This document shows, piece after piece, positions 49,764 through 59,326 of a stretch of DNA of 64,000 bases. Source of the stretch: Acidobacteriota bacterium (GTDB lineage Bacteria; Acidobacteriota; Blastocatellia; Pyrinomonadales; Pyrinomonadaceae). Numbering within the stretch: the first letter of the stretch is position 1; every line of letters starts with the position of its first letter. A program made the translations under genes and the position numbers. The notes beneath the pieces were generated by a model, which saw only the letters and a program-made list of their open reading frames with translations, made no database searches and was not told the origin of the DNA. The stretch lies in the NCBI GenBank assembly GCA_019639175.1, contig JAHBSK010000004.1, positions 186,001 to 250,000 on the forward strand. Direction: 5' to 3'.

Positions 49764-50404
49764 TTTTCAGTCGGGGCCTCTTCCAACCTGCGAAGCTCCG
49801 CCCAGATAAAATACATTCGATGGATCATCGTCCATATTGAACCGATAGCCAACACCCATAGGACCTGCGGCATACGGTTGAAAAGCACGAAATCCGATGA
49901 CCAGTCCCATGTCGAAAGAGCACCTATGATCAATAGAACGATCCGCTCGGGCCGTTGAAGAAATCCGACGTTAGCTTTCACCCCGAGTGATTCGGAACGT
50001 GCAGTCGTATAGCTGACCATTACGGAACCGATCATGGCGGTTCCCGCCAAAATGACATTTACTATCGAATGCTGCGGCGTGTTCCCTGCATAAAAGACCA
50101 TTATCCCGAGAAACGCTACCATGTCGGACAAGCGATCCAGCGATGAGTCAAGAAAGCTTCCGAATCTGGTAACGCTGCCTGTCAGACGGGCGACATTTCC
50201 GTCCAACATGTCAAAAATGTTGGCTATCAGCAGGACGATGCCGGCCCAAAAGAACTCGCCCATGCCAAACAGGACGCCGCAAAGTACATTTATCGTTACG
50301 CCGACCAGCGTAAGTATGTTCGGCGGCACACCCAGAGATGCCAAACCCCGGACCATCGCCTGAATGATCCGGATCGGGATCCGTCCTATTGTCTCTCCCA
50401 GCAT
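49760..50404 (-). CDS. CDP-alcohol phosphatidyltransferase
   Basis: This 214-residue integral membrane enzyme carries the complete family motif D-G-x2-A-R-x8-G-x3-D-x3-D, in DGNVARLTGSVTRFGSFLDSSLD (about 64-86). It transfers a phosphatidyl group from CDP-diacylglycerol to an alcohol such as glycerol phosphate, serine or inositol phosphate. The acceptor cannot be decided from sequence alone; PgsA-like or inositol-phosphate synthase-like are options. It is the first gene of a three-gene operon with PGPGW and DUF3592-like proteins, 20 nt after greA. Confidence 0.9.
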   Translation of the reverse strand: MLGETIGRIPIRIIQAMVRGLASLGVPPNILTLVGVTINVLCGVLFGMGEFFWAGIVLLIANIFDMLDGNVARLTGSVTRFGSFLDSSLDRLSDMVAFLGIMVFYAGNTPQHSIVNVILAGTAMIGSVMVSYTTARSESLGVKANVGFLQRPERIVLLIIGALSTWDWSSDFVLFNRMPQVLWVLAIGSIWTMIHRMYFIWAELRRLEEAPTEK

Positions 50405-50424
50405 CTTCTTGAAGGCCTCGTTCC

Positions 50425-50898
50425 TTAGACCTGATCCAGGTCGTGTATGGTTGTCAGGCTGCTTATTTCGAAAACACGCCAGCCGTTCGGTGTTTTTACG
50501 CGTATCTCCTCACCCTCTTCCTTGCCCATGAGGGCCTGGCCGATAGGCGAGACGGTCGAGATCAGCCCATTCTCTGGATCGCTTTCTTCGGATGTCACCA
50601 GCCGATAGGTCACTTTTTCTTCCTTTTCTATCTCAAACAGCACAACCACCGACCCATAAGCGGCGCGGTCGGCAGGTATCTTGGAAAGATCTATCGATTC
50701 GATCTCGCCAAGCCGTTGACGCACCTGCATTATCCGGGCCTGCACGATCGACTGTCTTTCCAGGGCTGCCTTGTATTCGGCATTCTCCCTAAGATCGCCA
50801 AATTCCCTGGCTTTTTGGATCTCTCTCGGCAAGGCAAAGTGCAGTTCCTCTTCCAGAGTATCAAGTTCGGACTTTAATTTGTTTATGATCTCTTCCAT
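50425..50898 (-). CDS. greA: Transcription elongation factor GreA
   Basis: This 157-residue protein enters the RNA polymerase secondary channel and triggers cleavage of backtracked RNA. The coiled coil has the acidic tip GDLRENAEYKAAL (about 33-45). The C-terminal FKBP-like domain includes SPIGQALMGKEEGEEIRVKTPNG. It is upstream of the phosphatidyltransferase gene in the same direction. Confidence 0.95.
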   Translation of the reverse strand: MEEIINKLKSELDTLEEELHFALPREIQKAREFGDLRENAEYKAALERQSIVQARIMQVRQRLGEIESIDLSKIPADRAAYGSVVVLFEIEKEEKVTYRLVTSEESDPENGLISTVSPIGQALMGKEEGEEIRVKTPNGWRVFEISSLTTIHDLDQV

Positions 50899-50952
50899 AA
50901 ATAACCACGATCTACACCGCTCCCGGATTATACTTCGGGACGGGCCATTGTT

Positions 50953-52038
50953 CTACATATCAGACTCTTTCGGGGCGGCAAATGAAATGCCGATGTCACG
51001 AGCGGTGCGCACAAGCTGGCCGTCCGTTGGAACGGTCTTGATCTGCACACATGCTTCGGAAAGCGGCACGTTTACGATGGTGCCTGCCTGGAGAGCCACC
51101 ATTTTGCCGACCTCACCGCTGCACAACGCTCTGACGGCACATGCCCCCAGATTTGTGCCGAGCATCCGGTCAAATGCATTCGGGCTGCCGCCACGCTGTA
51201 AATGCCCCAGAACGACACAGCGGGACTCTTTGCCGCTTCTTTCCTCGATCTCCCTTCTGAGGTATTCTCCCACGCCGCCAAGCCTTAACTGCTCCTTATC
51301 CGCGTACAGAGCCGAGCCGCCTACTTCTCTCGCTCCTTCGGCAACAACGATTATTGTAAATCTCGATCCATCTTCTTCCCGTTCACGAACCTTTCGTAAT
51401 ACTGAATCAATTGAAAACGGTATTTCAGGGATGAGAATTATATCCGCGCTTCCGGCAAGCCCCGCGTGAAGGGCGATCCAACCGGTGTTGCGTCCCATCA
51501 CTTCCAGGATCATCACGCGGTCGTGCGATTCCGCCGTCGTATGAAGCCTGTCAAGGGCTTCGGTCGCGATGTCGATGGCCGTCATGAAACCGAACGTTAG
51601 TTCGGTAGCTGCCAGGTCGTTGTCAATGGTCTTTGGCACGCCTATTACAGGAAAACCCCGTTTATGGAATTGTTCCGCGATTGCCAGTGTCCCTTCGCCG
51701 CCAAGAACTATCAGAGCCTCGATGCCGAGGATGTCAAGGTTTGCCAGAGCCTCGGAAATAGGCATTTCGGGAAAATGCGGAACTCCGTCAACGACCTGTG
51801 CAAAGCTGCCTTTGTTCCTTGTGCCGAGGATCGTGCCGCCGCGCGGCAGTATGCCGCTAACCGATCTTTTGGTAAGCCTGGTGGTTTGAGTTTCGCCAAG
51901 AATGCCTTCAAAACTGTCTTCAATGCCGATCACGCTCATGCCGTACTCGCCTATGGCGGTTCGTACGACGGCCCTGATCACCGCATTCAGCCCCGGAGCG
52001 TCACCGCCGCCGGTCAAGATTCCTATCTGTTTGTACAT
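50953..52038 (-). CDS. pfkA: 6-phosphofructokinase
   Basis: PFK phosphorylates fructose 6-phosphate in glycolysis. The ATG at 52038 starts the canonical MYKQIGILTGGGDAPGLNAVIRAVV; the longer frame from 52146 begins with an unrelated hydrophobic stretch and is rejected. The two key positions read Gly in GGEGT and Lys in PKTIDNDL. Gly favours ATP over pyrophosphate as donor; this Gly/Lys combination is typical of the actinobacterial-like group III enzymes. The catalytic TIDND and the MGRNTGW motif are present. Length is 361 residues. Confidence 0.93.
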   Translation of the reverse strand: MYKQIGILTGGGDAPGLNAVIRAVVRTAIGEYGMSVIGIEDSFEGILGETQTTRLTKRSVSGILPRGGTILGTRNKGSFAQVVDGVPHFPEMPISEALANLDILGIEALIVLGGEGTLAIAEQFHKRGFPVIGVPKTIDNDLAATELTFGFMTAIDIATEALDRLHTTAESHDRVMILEVMGRNTGWIALHAGLAGSADIILIPEIPFSIDSVLRKVREREEDGSRFTIIVVAEGAREVGGSALYADKEQLRLGGVGEYLRREIEERSGKESRCVVLGHLQRGGSPNAFDRMLGTNLGACAVRALCSGEVGKMVALQAGTIVNVPLSEACVQIKTVPTDGQLVRTARDIGISFAAPKESDM

Positions 52039-52179
52039 AATAAAGAAATGTTGCTTGTCCTGCCATTTTAACTCATCACGTCGTTCGGCAGAAGTTCCCG
52101 ACGCAAAGCTGACCGGCAAAAATAAAAAGACGAACCCTAACTTCACAGTTCGTCTAAGAAGAAGATCAAATGCCTCGTT

Positions 52180-53814
52180 TTAGTTCATGGCCAGATTATG
52201 CTCCGCCATCGGTTTTGCGGTCAAGACGGCCTCAACGGCCTTCAGCACCTGAGGGTCGTTCTCTAAAAGAACCTGCGTTCCCGCCTCGCTCGAATAATTC
52301 GCCGTCGCAAGTTCGACCCTGATCCTCATTCTGGCATAGTCGGCCTGAGATACCAGAGATTGAGCAGTCAATCCACTGTCCTTGTCCGCCAGAGCGTATG
52401 CTTTGTATGCGTCGAAAAGCTTGTCCGTTACCTGAAAAGCGTCTGAGGGGATCGACCATTGCTGATTCTGTTTGTCCACCTTATAGCTTTCAAAGCCTTT
52501 TACCTTTCCGGCCACCAGCTGACGCACAAAAAAGAACGCGCTTTCATTAAGCCTGAACCTCAGCGGTGTAAATTCCAATGCCGCAACACGTATGTCAGGT
52601 TCTATTCCGCGTCCGCCCATCAGCACCCTGCCGTCCGGCAGGGTTGTCGGAGAACCGGCGGGTTTGGGTTTCGCTGCTCCGTCGTCTTCGCCGTCATTTC
52701 CGTTCGCACCGGTGAAATACTCATAGATCGACCCGTTTGAATAATCTTTTTGAAGTGACCTTCCAAAGGGCGTGTAATAACGCGCTGTTGTCAGCGTCAG
52801 GCCGGTGCCGTACGGAAGATAGAACACCCTTTGCACAAGGCCCTTACCGAAACTTTCCGTCCCAACCACCAAACCACGGCCGTAATCCTGCACAGCTCCG
52901 GCAACTATCTCTGATGCGGACGCCGATCCGCCATTGATAAGCACCACCAGCGGAGACCTGTCACGCAACCCGCCTCGGGAACGCAGTTCCTGACTGGAAG
53001 CGTAACGTGAACGGCCTTTGACCGAAACCACCGCTTTTCCGCTTGGGATGAATCGGCTCACCACCTCTATCGCCTGCGGCAACAGTCCGCCCGGATTTCC
53101 GCGAAGGTCAAGTATGAGATTTGTCATGCCCTGCTTTTGCAGAGCTGCTACTGCCTGATCCAATTCGGCTGCGGTCGTTTCCTGAAATCCGCCGGTCAGG
53201 CCGACATAACCCGTTCCGTTAGGAAGCATGAAATAATTACGGATGGACGGCAGAGGAACTCCTCCGCGAACGATCTCAAAATCAAGAGGTGCAGCAGATT
53301 GAACACGCTCGATCTTTACCTTGACCGGAGTGCCTCGTTCTCCGCGGACGTTCCGCGAAACCTCCGACGCGGTCCATTCTTTGGCATTCTTTCCGTCGAT
53401 CTCGAGGAATCGGTCTCCGTATCGAATGCCCGCCTTGTCGGCAGGTGTTCCGGGTATCACGGATTGGACATAAACACCGTCCCTGTGCTGAAGGATCGAG
53501 ACGCCGATACCGTAGAACTGTGACGCCTGTTCCTCGGACAGTTTTCTGAACTCTTCGCGGGTAAAGAACTGTGAATGCGGATCAAGCGACCAGAGCATTC
53601 CCTGGATCGAGGAGTCCAGAAGTTTCTCATGCTGGATCGGGACCACATAATTTTTGCTGACGACATCCAGAGCCTCACTGTAATCGGAGGATATCTTTTC
53701 CATCGAGAGGCTGTTATCAGCGGATATCCCCGCCGGAAAACGCCCCCAGACACCGCCTATAAGTGCCCCTAATCCAATAACTATTAATGCGCAGAGAGCA
53801 AATCCTCTATTCAT
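52180..53814 (-). CDS. ctpA: S41-family C-terminal processing peptidase
   Basis: This 544-residue periplasmic serine protease has an N-terminal signal anchor (about 5-25). A PDZ domain (about 100-185: GVYVQSVIPGTPADKAGIRYGDRFLEIDGK) precedes the S41 core with a Ser-Lys dyad: Ser in GGSASASEIVAGAVQDYGR and Lys in ESFGKGLVQ. A C-terminal region of about 150 residues, longer than in E. coli-type CtpA, contains a Gly/Asn linker. It degrades or trims cell-envelope proteins. The ATG at 53814 is preferred over one 11 codons upstream. It lies upstream of pfkA. Confidence 0.93.
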   Translation of the reverse strand: MNRGFALCALIVIGLGALIGGVWGRFPAGISADNSLSMEKISSDYSEALDVVSKNYVVPIQHEKLLDSSIQGMLWSLDPHSQFFTREEFRKLSEEQASQFYGIGVSILQHRDGVYVQSVIPGTPADKAGIRYGDRFLEIDGKNAKEWTASEVSRNVRGERGTPVKVKIERVQSAAPLDFEIVRGGVPLPSIRNYFMLPNGTGYVGLTGGFQETTAAELDQAVAALQKQGMTNLILDLRGNPGGLLPQAIEVVSRFIPSGKAVVSVKGRSRYASSQELRSRGGLRDRSPLVVLINGGSASASEIVAGAVQDYGRGLVVGTESFGKGLVQRVFYLPYGTGLTLTTARYYTPFGRSLQKDYSNGSIYEYFTGANGNDGEDDGAAKPKPAGSPTTLPDGRVLMGGRGIEPDIRVAALEFTPLRFRLNESAFFFVRQLVAGKVKGFESYKVDKQNQQWSIPSDAFQVTDKLFDAYKAYALADKDSGLTAQSLVSQADYARMRIRVELATANYSSEAGTQVLLENDPQVLKAVEAVLTAKPMAEHNLAMN

Positions 53815-53972
53815 CGGCTTTATCCGTCCAAATAATAAATATACCATAACAACCGCCAGGTCATCGCATTCGGGTCTTCATATCCTCGCCCTGACGGTAC
53901 CATATAGTGATCGGTCAGCGTTAAAAAGTTGCTGTAAAACATGTCTATTGACGATTTTGGGCTGAGATCGAA

Positions 53973-54001
53973 TTTACTTTGGCTTCGCAACTTCTTATTA
54001 T
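53973..54001 (+). promoter_or_regulatory. Candidate sigma-70 promoter for the GT2 gene
   Basis: TTTACT (53973-53978), 17 nt, TATTAT (53996-54001). It lies 36 nt before the start codon, between divergent genes. Confidence 0.5.
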
Positions 54002-54037
54002 TGTTCTAGTTGCGATCTGTCGCCTCAAAGTATCAAT

Positions 54038-54778
54038 ATGAGCCTTGAACTCAGTATCATCATTCCCGCCTATAACGAAGACGAACGCATAGAAAACTCA
54101 CTTTCGACAATATTGAATTATCTGAGCAAAACAGGCTTAAATGCGGAACTGATCGTCGTAGATGACGGCTCGTCCGACAAGACCGCCGCCGTTGCGGAAG
54201 ATATTTGCTCCAGATCGCCTGAGATACCGTCGCGAGTGATACGGTATGAGGAAAATCGCGGCAAAGGCTTTGCGGTAAAGACCGGCCTGATGGCCGCGAC
54301 TGCCGATATTGCACTCTTTTCTGACGCCGATCTTTCCACGCCGATAGAAGAGGCGGAAAAGCTGATAGCTCCGATCCGCAATGGCGAATATGATGTCACA
54401 TTTGGTTCGCGGGCGTTGGACAGAAGCCTGATCGGGACGCATCAACCGTGGCGCCGCGAACAGGGCGGGAAGGTTTTCAACCTTGTGGTGCGGCTGATGA
54501 CCGGAATGCCGTTCTGGGACACACAATGCGGCTTCAAGGCATTTGACCTGACGAAATTTCGCCCGCTGCTGGACGTAATGAAAATAGACCGTTTTGGTTT
54601 TGACGTGGAATTTCTCTATGTTGCCAATCTTCGCGGATTGAAATTAAAAGAGATACCTGTCCGTTGGGACAACGATGAACGCAGCAAGGTCAGCGTGATC
54701 CGCGACAGCATCCGTATGTTCGACGAGGTTCGTCAGATACGAGGAAATGCAAAAAAAGGCATCTATGAAATAAAGTGA
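54038..54778 (+). CDS. Family 2 glycosyltransferase, dolichyl/polyprenyl-phosphate sugar synthase type
   Basis: This 246-residue GT-A enzyme has SIIIPAYNEDERIENSLSTIL, the donor-site DDGSSDKT, DADLSTPIEE, and the C-terminal QCGFKAFDL...FDVEFLYVANLRGLKLKEIPVRWDNDERSKVS. The last part is typical of ALG5/DPM1-like enzymes that put a sugar on a lipid phosphate carrier at the cytoplasmic membrane. Which sugar is used is not readable. It has no membrane helices of its own. A toxin-antitoxin pair and pdxJ follow on the same strand. Confidence 0.9.
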   Translation: MSLELSIIIPAYNEDERIENSLSTILNYLSKTGLNAELIVVDDGSSDKTAAVAEDICSRSPEIPSRVIRYEENRGKGFAVKTGLMAATADIALFSDADLSTPIEEAEKLIAPIRNGEYDVTFGSRALDRSLIGTHQPWRREQGGKVFNLVVRLMTGMPFWDTQCGFKAFDLTKFRPLLDVMKIDRFGFDVEFLYVANLRGLKLKEIPVRWDNDERSKVSVIRDSIRMFDEVRQIRGNAKKGIYEIK

Positions 54779-54800
54779 AAACCGTTTATAATTTCACATT

Positions 54801-55025
54801 ATGCAGACTGTTTATCATTTGAATGCAGACGACCTTGACCTCAACATTTTGAACAGCATAAAGGCACAGTTCAAGAACAAGGAGATCGAAATTCACGTTC
54901 TCGAACGAGACGAGACCGAATATTTGCTTGGGCCATCCGCAAATCGTGAGGCATTGCTTCGTGCCGTTGCTGATGTTGAGGCCGGACGGAATATTGTCAC
55001 GCCGGATCAGGAGCAGTTCAGGTGA
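54801..55025 (+). CDS. Probable antitoxin of a YoeB/Txe-type pair
   Basis: The 74-residue protein lies directly before, and overlaps by 4 nt (ATGA-like), a Txe/YoeB-type toxin gene. The sequence (YHLNADDLDLNILNSIKAQFKNKEIEIHVLERDETEYLLGPSANREALLRAVADVE) has a short beta-alpha N-terminus and a C-terminal helix. A YefM/Phd DNA-binding domain is not evident, so the assignment rests mainly on context. Confidence 0.75.
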   Translation: MQTVYHLNADDLDLNILNSIKAQFKNKEIEIHVLERDETEYLLGPSANREALLRAVADVEAGRNIVTPDQEQFR

Positions 55026-55282
55026 GAACGATCTCGTTTCACATCGATGCCTTTGACCAATATAATGAATGGTCTCGGACGAATATTAAACTCTTTGAAC
55101 GGATCCAAAGGCTGATCGCCGAAACATCCAGAAACCCTTTTACCGGGATAGGAAAGCCGGAGCCTTTGAAAGGCGGCCTTCGCGGTTATTGGTCAAGAAG
55201 AATAAATGACGAACACAGGTTGGTTTATAAAGTAACGGAAGAACAACTTATTATCATTTCCTGTAATTCGCATTATAAATAA
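55022..55282 (+). CDS. YoeB/Txe-family toxin (ribosome-dependent mRNA interferase)
   Basis: This 86-residue protein of the RelE superfamily has YNEWSRTNIKLFERIQRLIAETSRNPFTGIGKPEPLKGGLRGYWSRRINDEHRLVYKV, and ends in ISCNSHYK. The pattern, with NPF.GIGKPE.LK, a Trp-Ser-Arg-Arg-Ile loop, DEHRLVY and a final His-Tyr, is the YoeB signature; YoeB cleaves mRNA in the ribosomal A site. Its stop codon shares one base with the pdxJ start (TAATG). Confidence 0.92.
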   Translation: MRTISFHIDAFDQYNEWSRTNIKLFERIQRLIAETSRNPFTGIGKPEPLKGGLRGYWSRRINDEHRLVYKVTEEQLIIISCNSHYK

Positions 55283-56028
55283 TGACCGCACGACTCAACG
55301 TAAACATCGATCATGTGGCAACGGTTCGCGAGGCGCGTAAAACCATCGAACCGAGTGTCGTGGAGGCCGCAAACCTTTGTGAAAAGGCGGGAGCGGACGG
55401 CATTACCATTCATCTGAGGCAGGATCGCCGCCACATTCAGGATCGCGATCTGGAACAGCTTCGCTCAGTTGTCTCGACCTATCTCAATCTAGAACACGCC
55501 GTCACTGATGAAATGCTGCTGATCGCGGAAAGGGTGAGGCCCGATGCGGTGTCGCTTGTGCCGGAAAGCCCGAACGAGATCACAACCGAGGGCGGACTTG
55601 ACGTTGCAGGCAATGTCCCGGCCATCGCCGATGCTGTGCGGCGGCTTAAAGCTGTCGGTATTCACGTAAGCATTTTTATCGATCCCTCGATAGGCCAAAT
55701 AGATGCCGCCGCCGAAGCCGGGGCCGATCAGATAGAGATATGCACGGCGGAATACGCAGAAATGACGCTCGACCGTGAGGATCAGAGTTCCGATCCCGAA
55801 AAGGTCGCCGCTGAGATCGCAAGGATCGCCGCCGCCGCAAAATATGCCAAAGAAAAAGGCATTGTCGTCGCCGCCGGACACGGACTGACCACCAAAAATG
55901 TCGGCGCACTGGCCTCAATGCCGGAAATATCAGAGTTCAACATCGGCCATCATATAATCTCGCGGTCAATTTTCATCGGCCTGGAAAATGCAGTCACAGA
56001 GATGATAGAAGCGATCAATGTCCGTTGA
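55282..56028 (+). CDS. pdxJ: Pyridoxine 5'-phosphate synthase PdxJ
   Basis: This 248-residue TIM-barrel enzyme forms pyridoxine 5'-phosphate from 3-amino-1-hydroxyacetone 1-phosphate and deoxyxylulose 5-phosphate, the last ring-closing step of the vitamin B6 pathway. The N-terminus (LNVNIDHVATVREARKTIEPSVVEAA), the HLRQDRRHIQDRD loop and AAGHGLTTKNVGALA are characteristic. It starts inside the stop codon of the YoeB-type toxin gene, so its translation may be coupled to the toxin. No acpS follows, unlike E. coli. Confidence 0.95.
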   Translation: MTARLNVNIDHVATVREARKTIEPSVVEAANLCEKAGADGITIHLRQDRRHIQDRDLEQLRSVVSTYLNLEHAVTDEMLLIAERVRPDAVSLVPESPNEITTEGGLDVAGNVPAIADAVRRLKAVGIHVSIFIDPSIGQIDAAAEAGADQIEICTAEYAEMTLDREDQSSDPEKVAAEIARIAAAAKYAKEKGIVVAAGHGLTTKNVGALASMPEISEFNIGHHIISRSIFIGLENAVTEMIEAINVR

Positions 56029-56056
56029 TCCGCCTGCAACAGTCAATCCTTCTGTG

Positions 56057-58969
56057 TCATGAACGAAGCACGGCCTTCAGCGCCTGGCCCGTGTATGAGC
56101 GTTTTATTTTTGCCACCTGTTCGGGTGTGCCGGTGGCGACTACTTTTCCGCCGCCCGAGCCACCTTCGGGGCCGAGGTCGATGACGTGATCCGCGGATTT
56201 TATCACGTCCAGGTTGTGTTCTATGACGATGACCGTATTGCCTGTGTCCACAAGCTTTTGCAGAACGTCCAGAAGTTTATGCACGTCCGCAAAATGCAGG
56301 CCGGTCGTAGGTTCGTCCAGAATGTAGATGGTCTTTCCGGTAGCGCGTTTTGAGAGTTCCTTTGCAAGTTTTATTCGCTGCGCCTCGCCGCCGGAAAGCG
56401 TGGTGGATGACTGGCCTATCTTTATGTAACCCAGCCCAACATCGAGCAGCGTTTCCAGCTTTGATCTTATCTGCGGGATATTTTCCAGCAGCGGCAGAGC
56501 GTCCTCTATGGTCGTGTCAAGAAGGTCGGCTATCGACAGGCCCTTGTATTTGACGGCAAGTGTTTCGCGGTTGTAACGCTTTCCTCTGCAAACGTCGCAG
56601 GTAACATAAACGTCCGGCAGAAAATTCATCTCTATCCGTTTCATGCCATCGCCCTCGCAGGCTTCACAGCGGCCGCCCTTTACGTTAAATGAAAATCGTC
56701 CGGCCTTGTATCCACGCTGCCGCGATTCGGGCAGCATCGCATAAAGGTCGCGTATCGGCGTGAAAAGTCCGGTGTAGGTCGCCGGATTGGAACGGGGCGT
56801 CCGGCCAATGGGCGACTGATCTATCTCGATTATCTTGTCAACCAGTTCAACGCCCTCGATGCTGTCGTGTTCAAGCGGCTGTGTGTTTGAACGGTAGATA
56901 TGCCGGTAAAGCGCCGGATAAAGGATCTCCTCGACAAGCGTGGATTTGCCCGAGCCTGACACACCTGTCACCACAGTGAATAATCCAAGCGGAAACTCCG
57001 CGTCAATATTCTTCAGGTTATGGGCCTTTGCTCCGACAACCTTTATCGAACGCCCATTTGCGGTTCGCCGCTGCTGAGGCACATCCATTTTGATGTCGCC
57101 TTTAAGGTATCTGCCGGTCAGGGAGGTTGATGATCGCTTTATCTCATCCGGTTTGCCGACGGCTATCACCTCGCCCCCGTGAGTTCCCGCAAGCGGCCCC
57201 AGATCGATCACATGATCGGCCTTTTCAATGGTTTCCTCGTCGTGTTCGACGACAAGAACGGTGTTGCCCAGATCGCGAAGGTGATGAAGCGTGTCGATAA
57301 GCCGACTGTTGTCACGCGGATGCAGCCCTATGCTCGGCTCGTCCAGCACGTAAAGAACGCCGCGAAGCTGAGAACCGATCTGAGTTGCCAGCCTGATGCG
57401 CTGGCCTTCGCCGCCGGAAAGCGTTGCCGAAGCTCGATCAAGCGTCAGGTAGCCAAGGCCGACCGCGTTCAGAAACCCGAGACGGCCTCTGATCTCACGC
57501 AGAACAAGTCCGGCGATCTTTTCCTCACGCGGGGTCAATGTGACCTCGGCGAATTTCTGTGCCGAACGCTCTATCGGCATTGCCGCATAATCCGCTATTC
57601 CAAATCCGTGAACCGTCACCGCCATGCTTTCCGGCTGTAATCTGGCACCGCCGCATGTCGGACACGCGACCGGTGATACAAGTTCGTTCAACGCTTCCCT
57701 TATCTTTTCAGAAGGGGGATTTGCCAGACGCTCTTTCATCGCCCGCAGAGCGCCTTTCCATTCGCTTTCGTATTTGTAATCGCCCTGCCGAAATGTGATC
57801 TTTCCACGGGTGCCGTGCATAAAGGCATCGCGGATCTCTTGCGGAAGCTCCGCATACGGCGTCTGCATCAATTCCGTCTCGGCTTCTCCCGCCTGCCGGG
57901 TTCGCGTTTTTCTTTTTTTTGTCCGACGCGTCGCGGAATTTGCGGCATTCGCCTTTAGCGGTTCGAGCTTTCCGCCTTCGGCATATTTTTCGATCAGGGC
58001 ATGAAGCGCCGACCGAAGGAACGATGCTCCGAGCCTGTCAGTTCCGCCCAGAAGATCGAGTTTCGACGCAGGCGCCGTCTGATCCGGCACGATCATATTG
58101 GCATCTATCTCCATCACGGTCCCGATGCCATTGCATCGCTTACAGGCGCCGAACGGAGAATTGAACGAAAAGGAACGAGGTTCGAGCGTTGCGATATTTA
58201 TCCCGCAATTTACGCACGCCATTCTCTCTGAATAAAGCTTCTCGTCTCCGTCGATAACGGACACAAGAACCGCGCCGTTGGTAAGTTTCAGCGCCGAGCG
58301 CACCGATTCGGTCAAACGCTCTTTTACATCTTCCTTGATGAGCAGGCGATCGACCACGACCTCGATGGTATGATTCCGACGCTTGTCCAGAATGATCTCT
58401 TCATCCAACTGGCGGAGTTCGCCGTCAATTCTGGCGCGGACAAATCCCTCTTTGTGAAATCTCTCAAGTTCTTTTTTGAATTCCCCTTTGCGGCTGCGAA
58501 CGACCGGAGCCAGTATCATCACACGCTCGCCCGCAGGCAGTTCCAAAATGCCCGAAACGATCTGATCGACTGATTGCCGAGTGATCGCCTCGCCGCACTG
58601 GTAGCAGTGTGGTTGTCCGATGGATGAAAAGAGCAGACGCAAATAATCGTATATCTCGGTCACTGTTCCGACTGTTGATCGTGACGAACGGGAAACGGTC
58701 TTTTGCTCTATCGAGATAGCCGGTGAAAGGCCTTCGATGGAATCGACATCCGGCTTTTCCAACTGATCGAGGAACTGACGGGCGTATGCGGAAAGCGATT
58801 CGACATAACGACGCTGGCCTTCGGCATAGATCGTGTCAAAAGCAAGCGAGGATTTTCCCGAACCTGACAGGCCGGTGATGACCGTGAACGTGTCACGTGG
58901 AATATCCACATCAATGTTCTTTAGATTATGCTGACGCGCCCCGCGAACTGTTATCTGCTTGATACTCAT
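56057..58969 (-). CDS. uvrA: Excinuclease ABC subunit A (UvrA)
   Basis: UvrA is the damage-recognition ATPase of nucleotide excision repair. The 970-residue protein has two ABC modules: Walker [14 protein letters not shown] (about 30-42) and [15 protein letters not shown], and signature motifs [12 protein letters not shown] and [12 protein letters not shown]. Zinc motifs CVNCGIN...ACKRCNG and CEACEGDGM...CDVCRGKRY are present. An insertion of basic/Ala residues is seen around 380-400 ([21 protein letters not shown]). The ATG at 58969 ([19 protein letters not shown]) fits the family; the frame extends upstream to 59032 without need. Confidence 0.97.
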   Translation of the reverse strand: MSIKQITVRGARQHNLKNIDVDIPRDTFTVITGLSGSGKSSLAFDTIYAEGQRRYVESLSAYARQFLDQLEKPDVDSIEGLSPAISIEQKTVSRSSRSTVGTVTEIYDYLRLLFSSIGQPHCYQCGEAITRQSVDQIVSGILELPAGERVMILAPVVRSRKGEFKKELERFHKEGFVRARIDGELRQLDEEIILDKRRNHTIEVVVDRLLIKEDVKERLTESVRSALKLTNGAVLVSVIDGDEKLYSERMACVNCGINIATLEPRSFSFNSPFGACKRCNGIGTVMEIDANMIVPDQTAPASKLDLLGGTDRLGASFLRSALHALIEKYAEGGKLEPLKANAANSATRRTKKRKTRTRQAGEAETELMQTPYAELPQEIRDAFMHGTRGKITFRQGDYKYESEWKGALRAMKERLANPPSEKIREALNELVSPVACPTCGGARLQPESMAVTVHGFGIADYAAMPIERSAQKFAEVTLTPREEKIAGLVLREIRGRLGFLNAVGLGYLTLDRASATLSGGEGQRIRLATQIGSQLRGVLYVLDEPSIGLHPRDNSRLIDTLHHLRDLGNTVLVVEHDEETIEKADHVIDLGPLAGTHGGEVIAVGKPDEIKRSSTSLTGRYLKGDIKMDVPQQRRTANGRSIKVVGAKAHNLKNIDAEFPLGLFTVVTGVSGSGKSTLVEEILYPALYRHIYRSNTQPLEHDSIEGVELVDKIIEIDQSPIGRTPRSNPATYTGLFTPIRDLYAMLPESRQRGYKAGRFSFNVKGGRCEACEGDGMKRIEMNFLPDVYVTCDVCRGKRYNRETLAVKYKGLSIADLLDTTIEDALPLLENIPQIRSKLETLLDVGLGYIKIGQSSTTLSGGEAQRIKLAKELSKRATGKTIYILDEPTTGLHFADVHKLLDVLQKLVDTGNTVIVIEHNLDVIKSADHVIDLGPEGGSGGGKVVATGTPEQVAKIKRSYTGQALKAVLRS

Positions 58970-59058
58970 TACAGTTTTGATCCCGGACCAATGCCGAAAC
59001 GAGTATTTTAGCAAATTGTCAAAGTCGCTCAAAGGAGCGGTCAGTGAGGAATGCGGAG

Positions 59059-59313
59059 CTATCCTAGCTTCTCATTCACGAACGTGAAAATAGCTGTGGC
59101 AATGCTGACAACGATGAACGTTGCGATGGCACGCCATACGGCGTCGGATTCGGTGAATTGCCAGATGGCAAGGATGCAAAGGACCGTGCAGGCAACCAGC
59201 GAGACAGTGATAACGATAAACGAAATAACGCGAACCAGTTTCGGTTCGACAATGCCTTTCATCTCGCGGTGTTTCTTTTCTTTGTCTGCGATGATCTCGC
59301 CGTTGTCTTCCAT
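59059..59313 (-). CDS. Small two-helix membrane protein of unknown function
   Basis: This 84-residue protein begins with a charged cytoplasmic segment ([20 protein letters not shown]). It has two hydrophobic segments, about 27-49 ([19 protein letters not shown]) and 60-78 ([18 protein letters not shown]). It starts 13 nt after the YeiH-like gene on the same strand, so it is probably the last gene of the gpmA-YeiH operon. An upstream in-frame ATG at 59361 would overlap YeiH and is less likely. Confidence 0.6.
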   Translation of the reverse strand: MEDNGEIIADKEKKHREMKGIVEPKLVRVISFIVITVSLVACTVLCILAIWQFTESDAVWRAIATFIVVSIATAIFTFVNEKLG

Positions 59314-59326
59314 GTCAAAATTCCGT

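Noticed and set aside
52039..52146. N-terminal extension of the phosphofructokinase frame with hydrophobic segment
   Set aside because: The family starts at MYKQIGILTGGGDAPG; the extension is unrelated and PFK is cytoplasmic.
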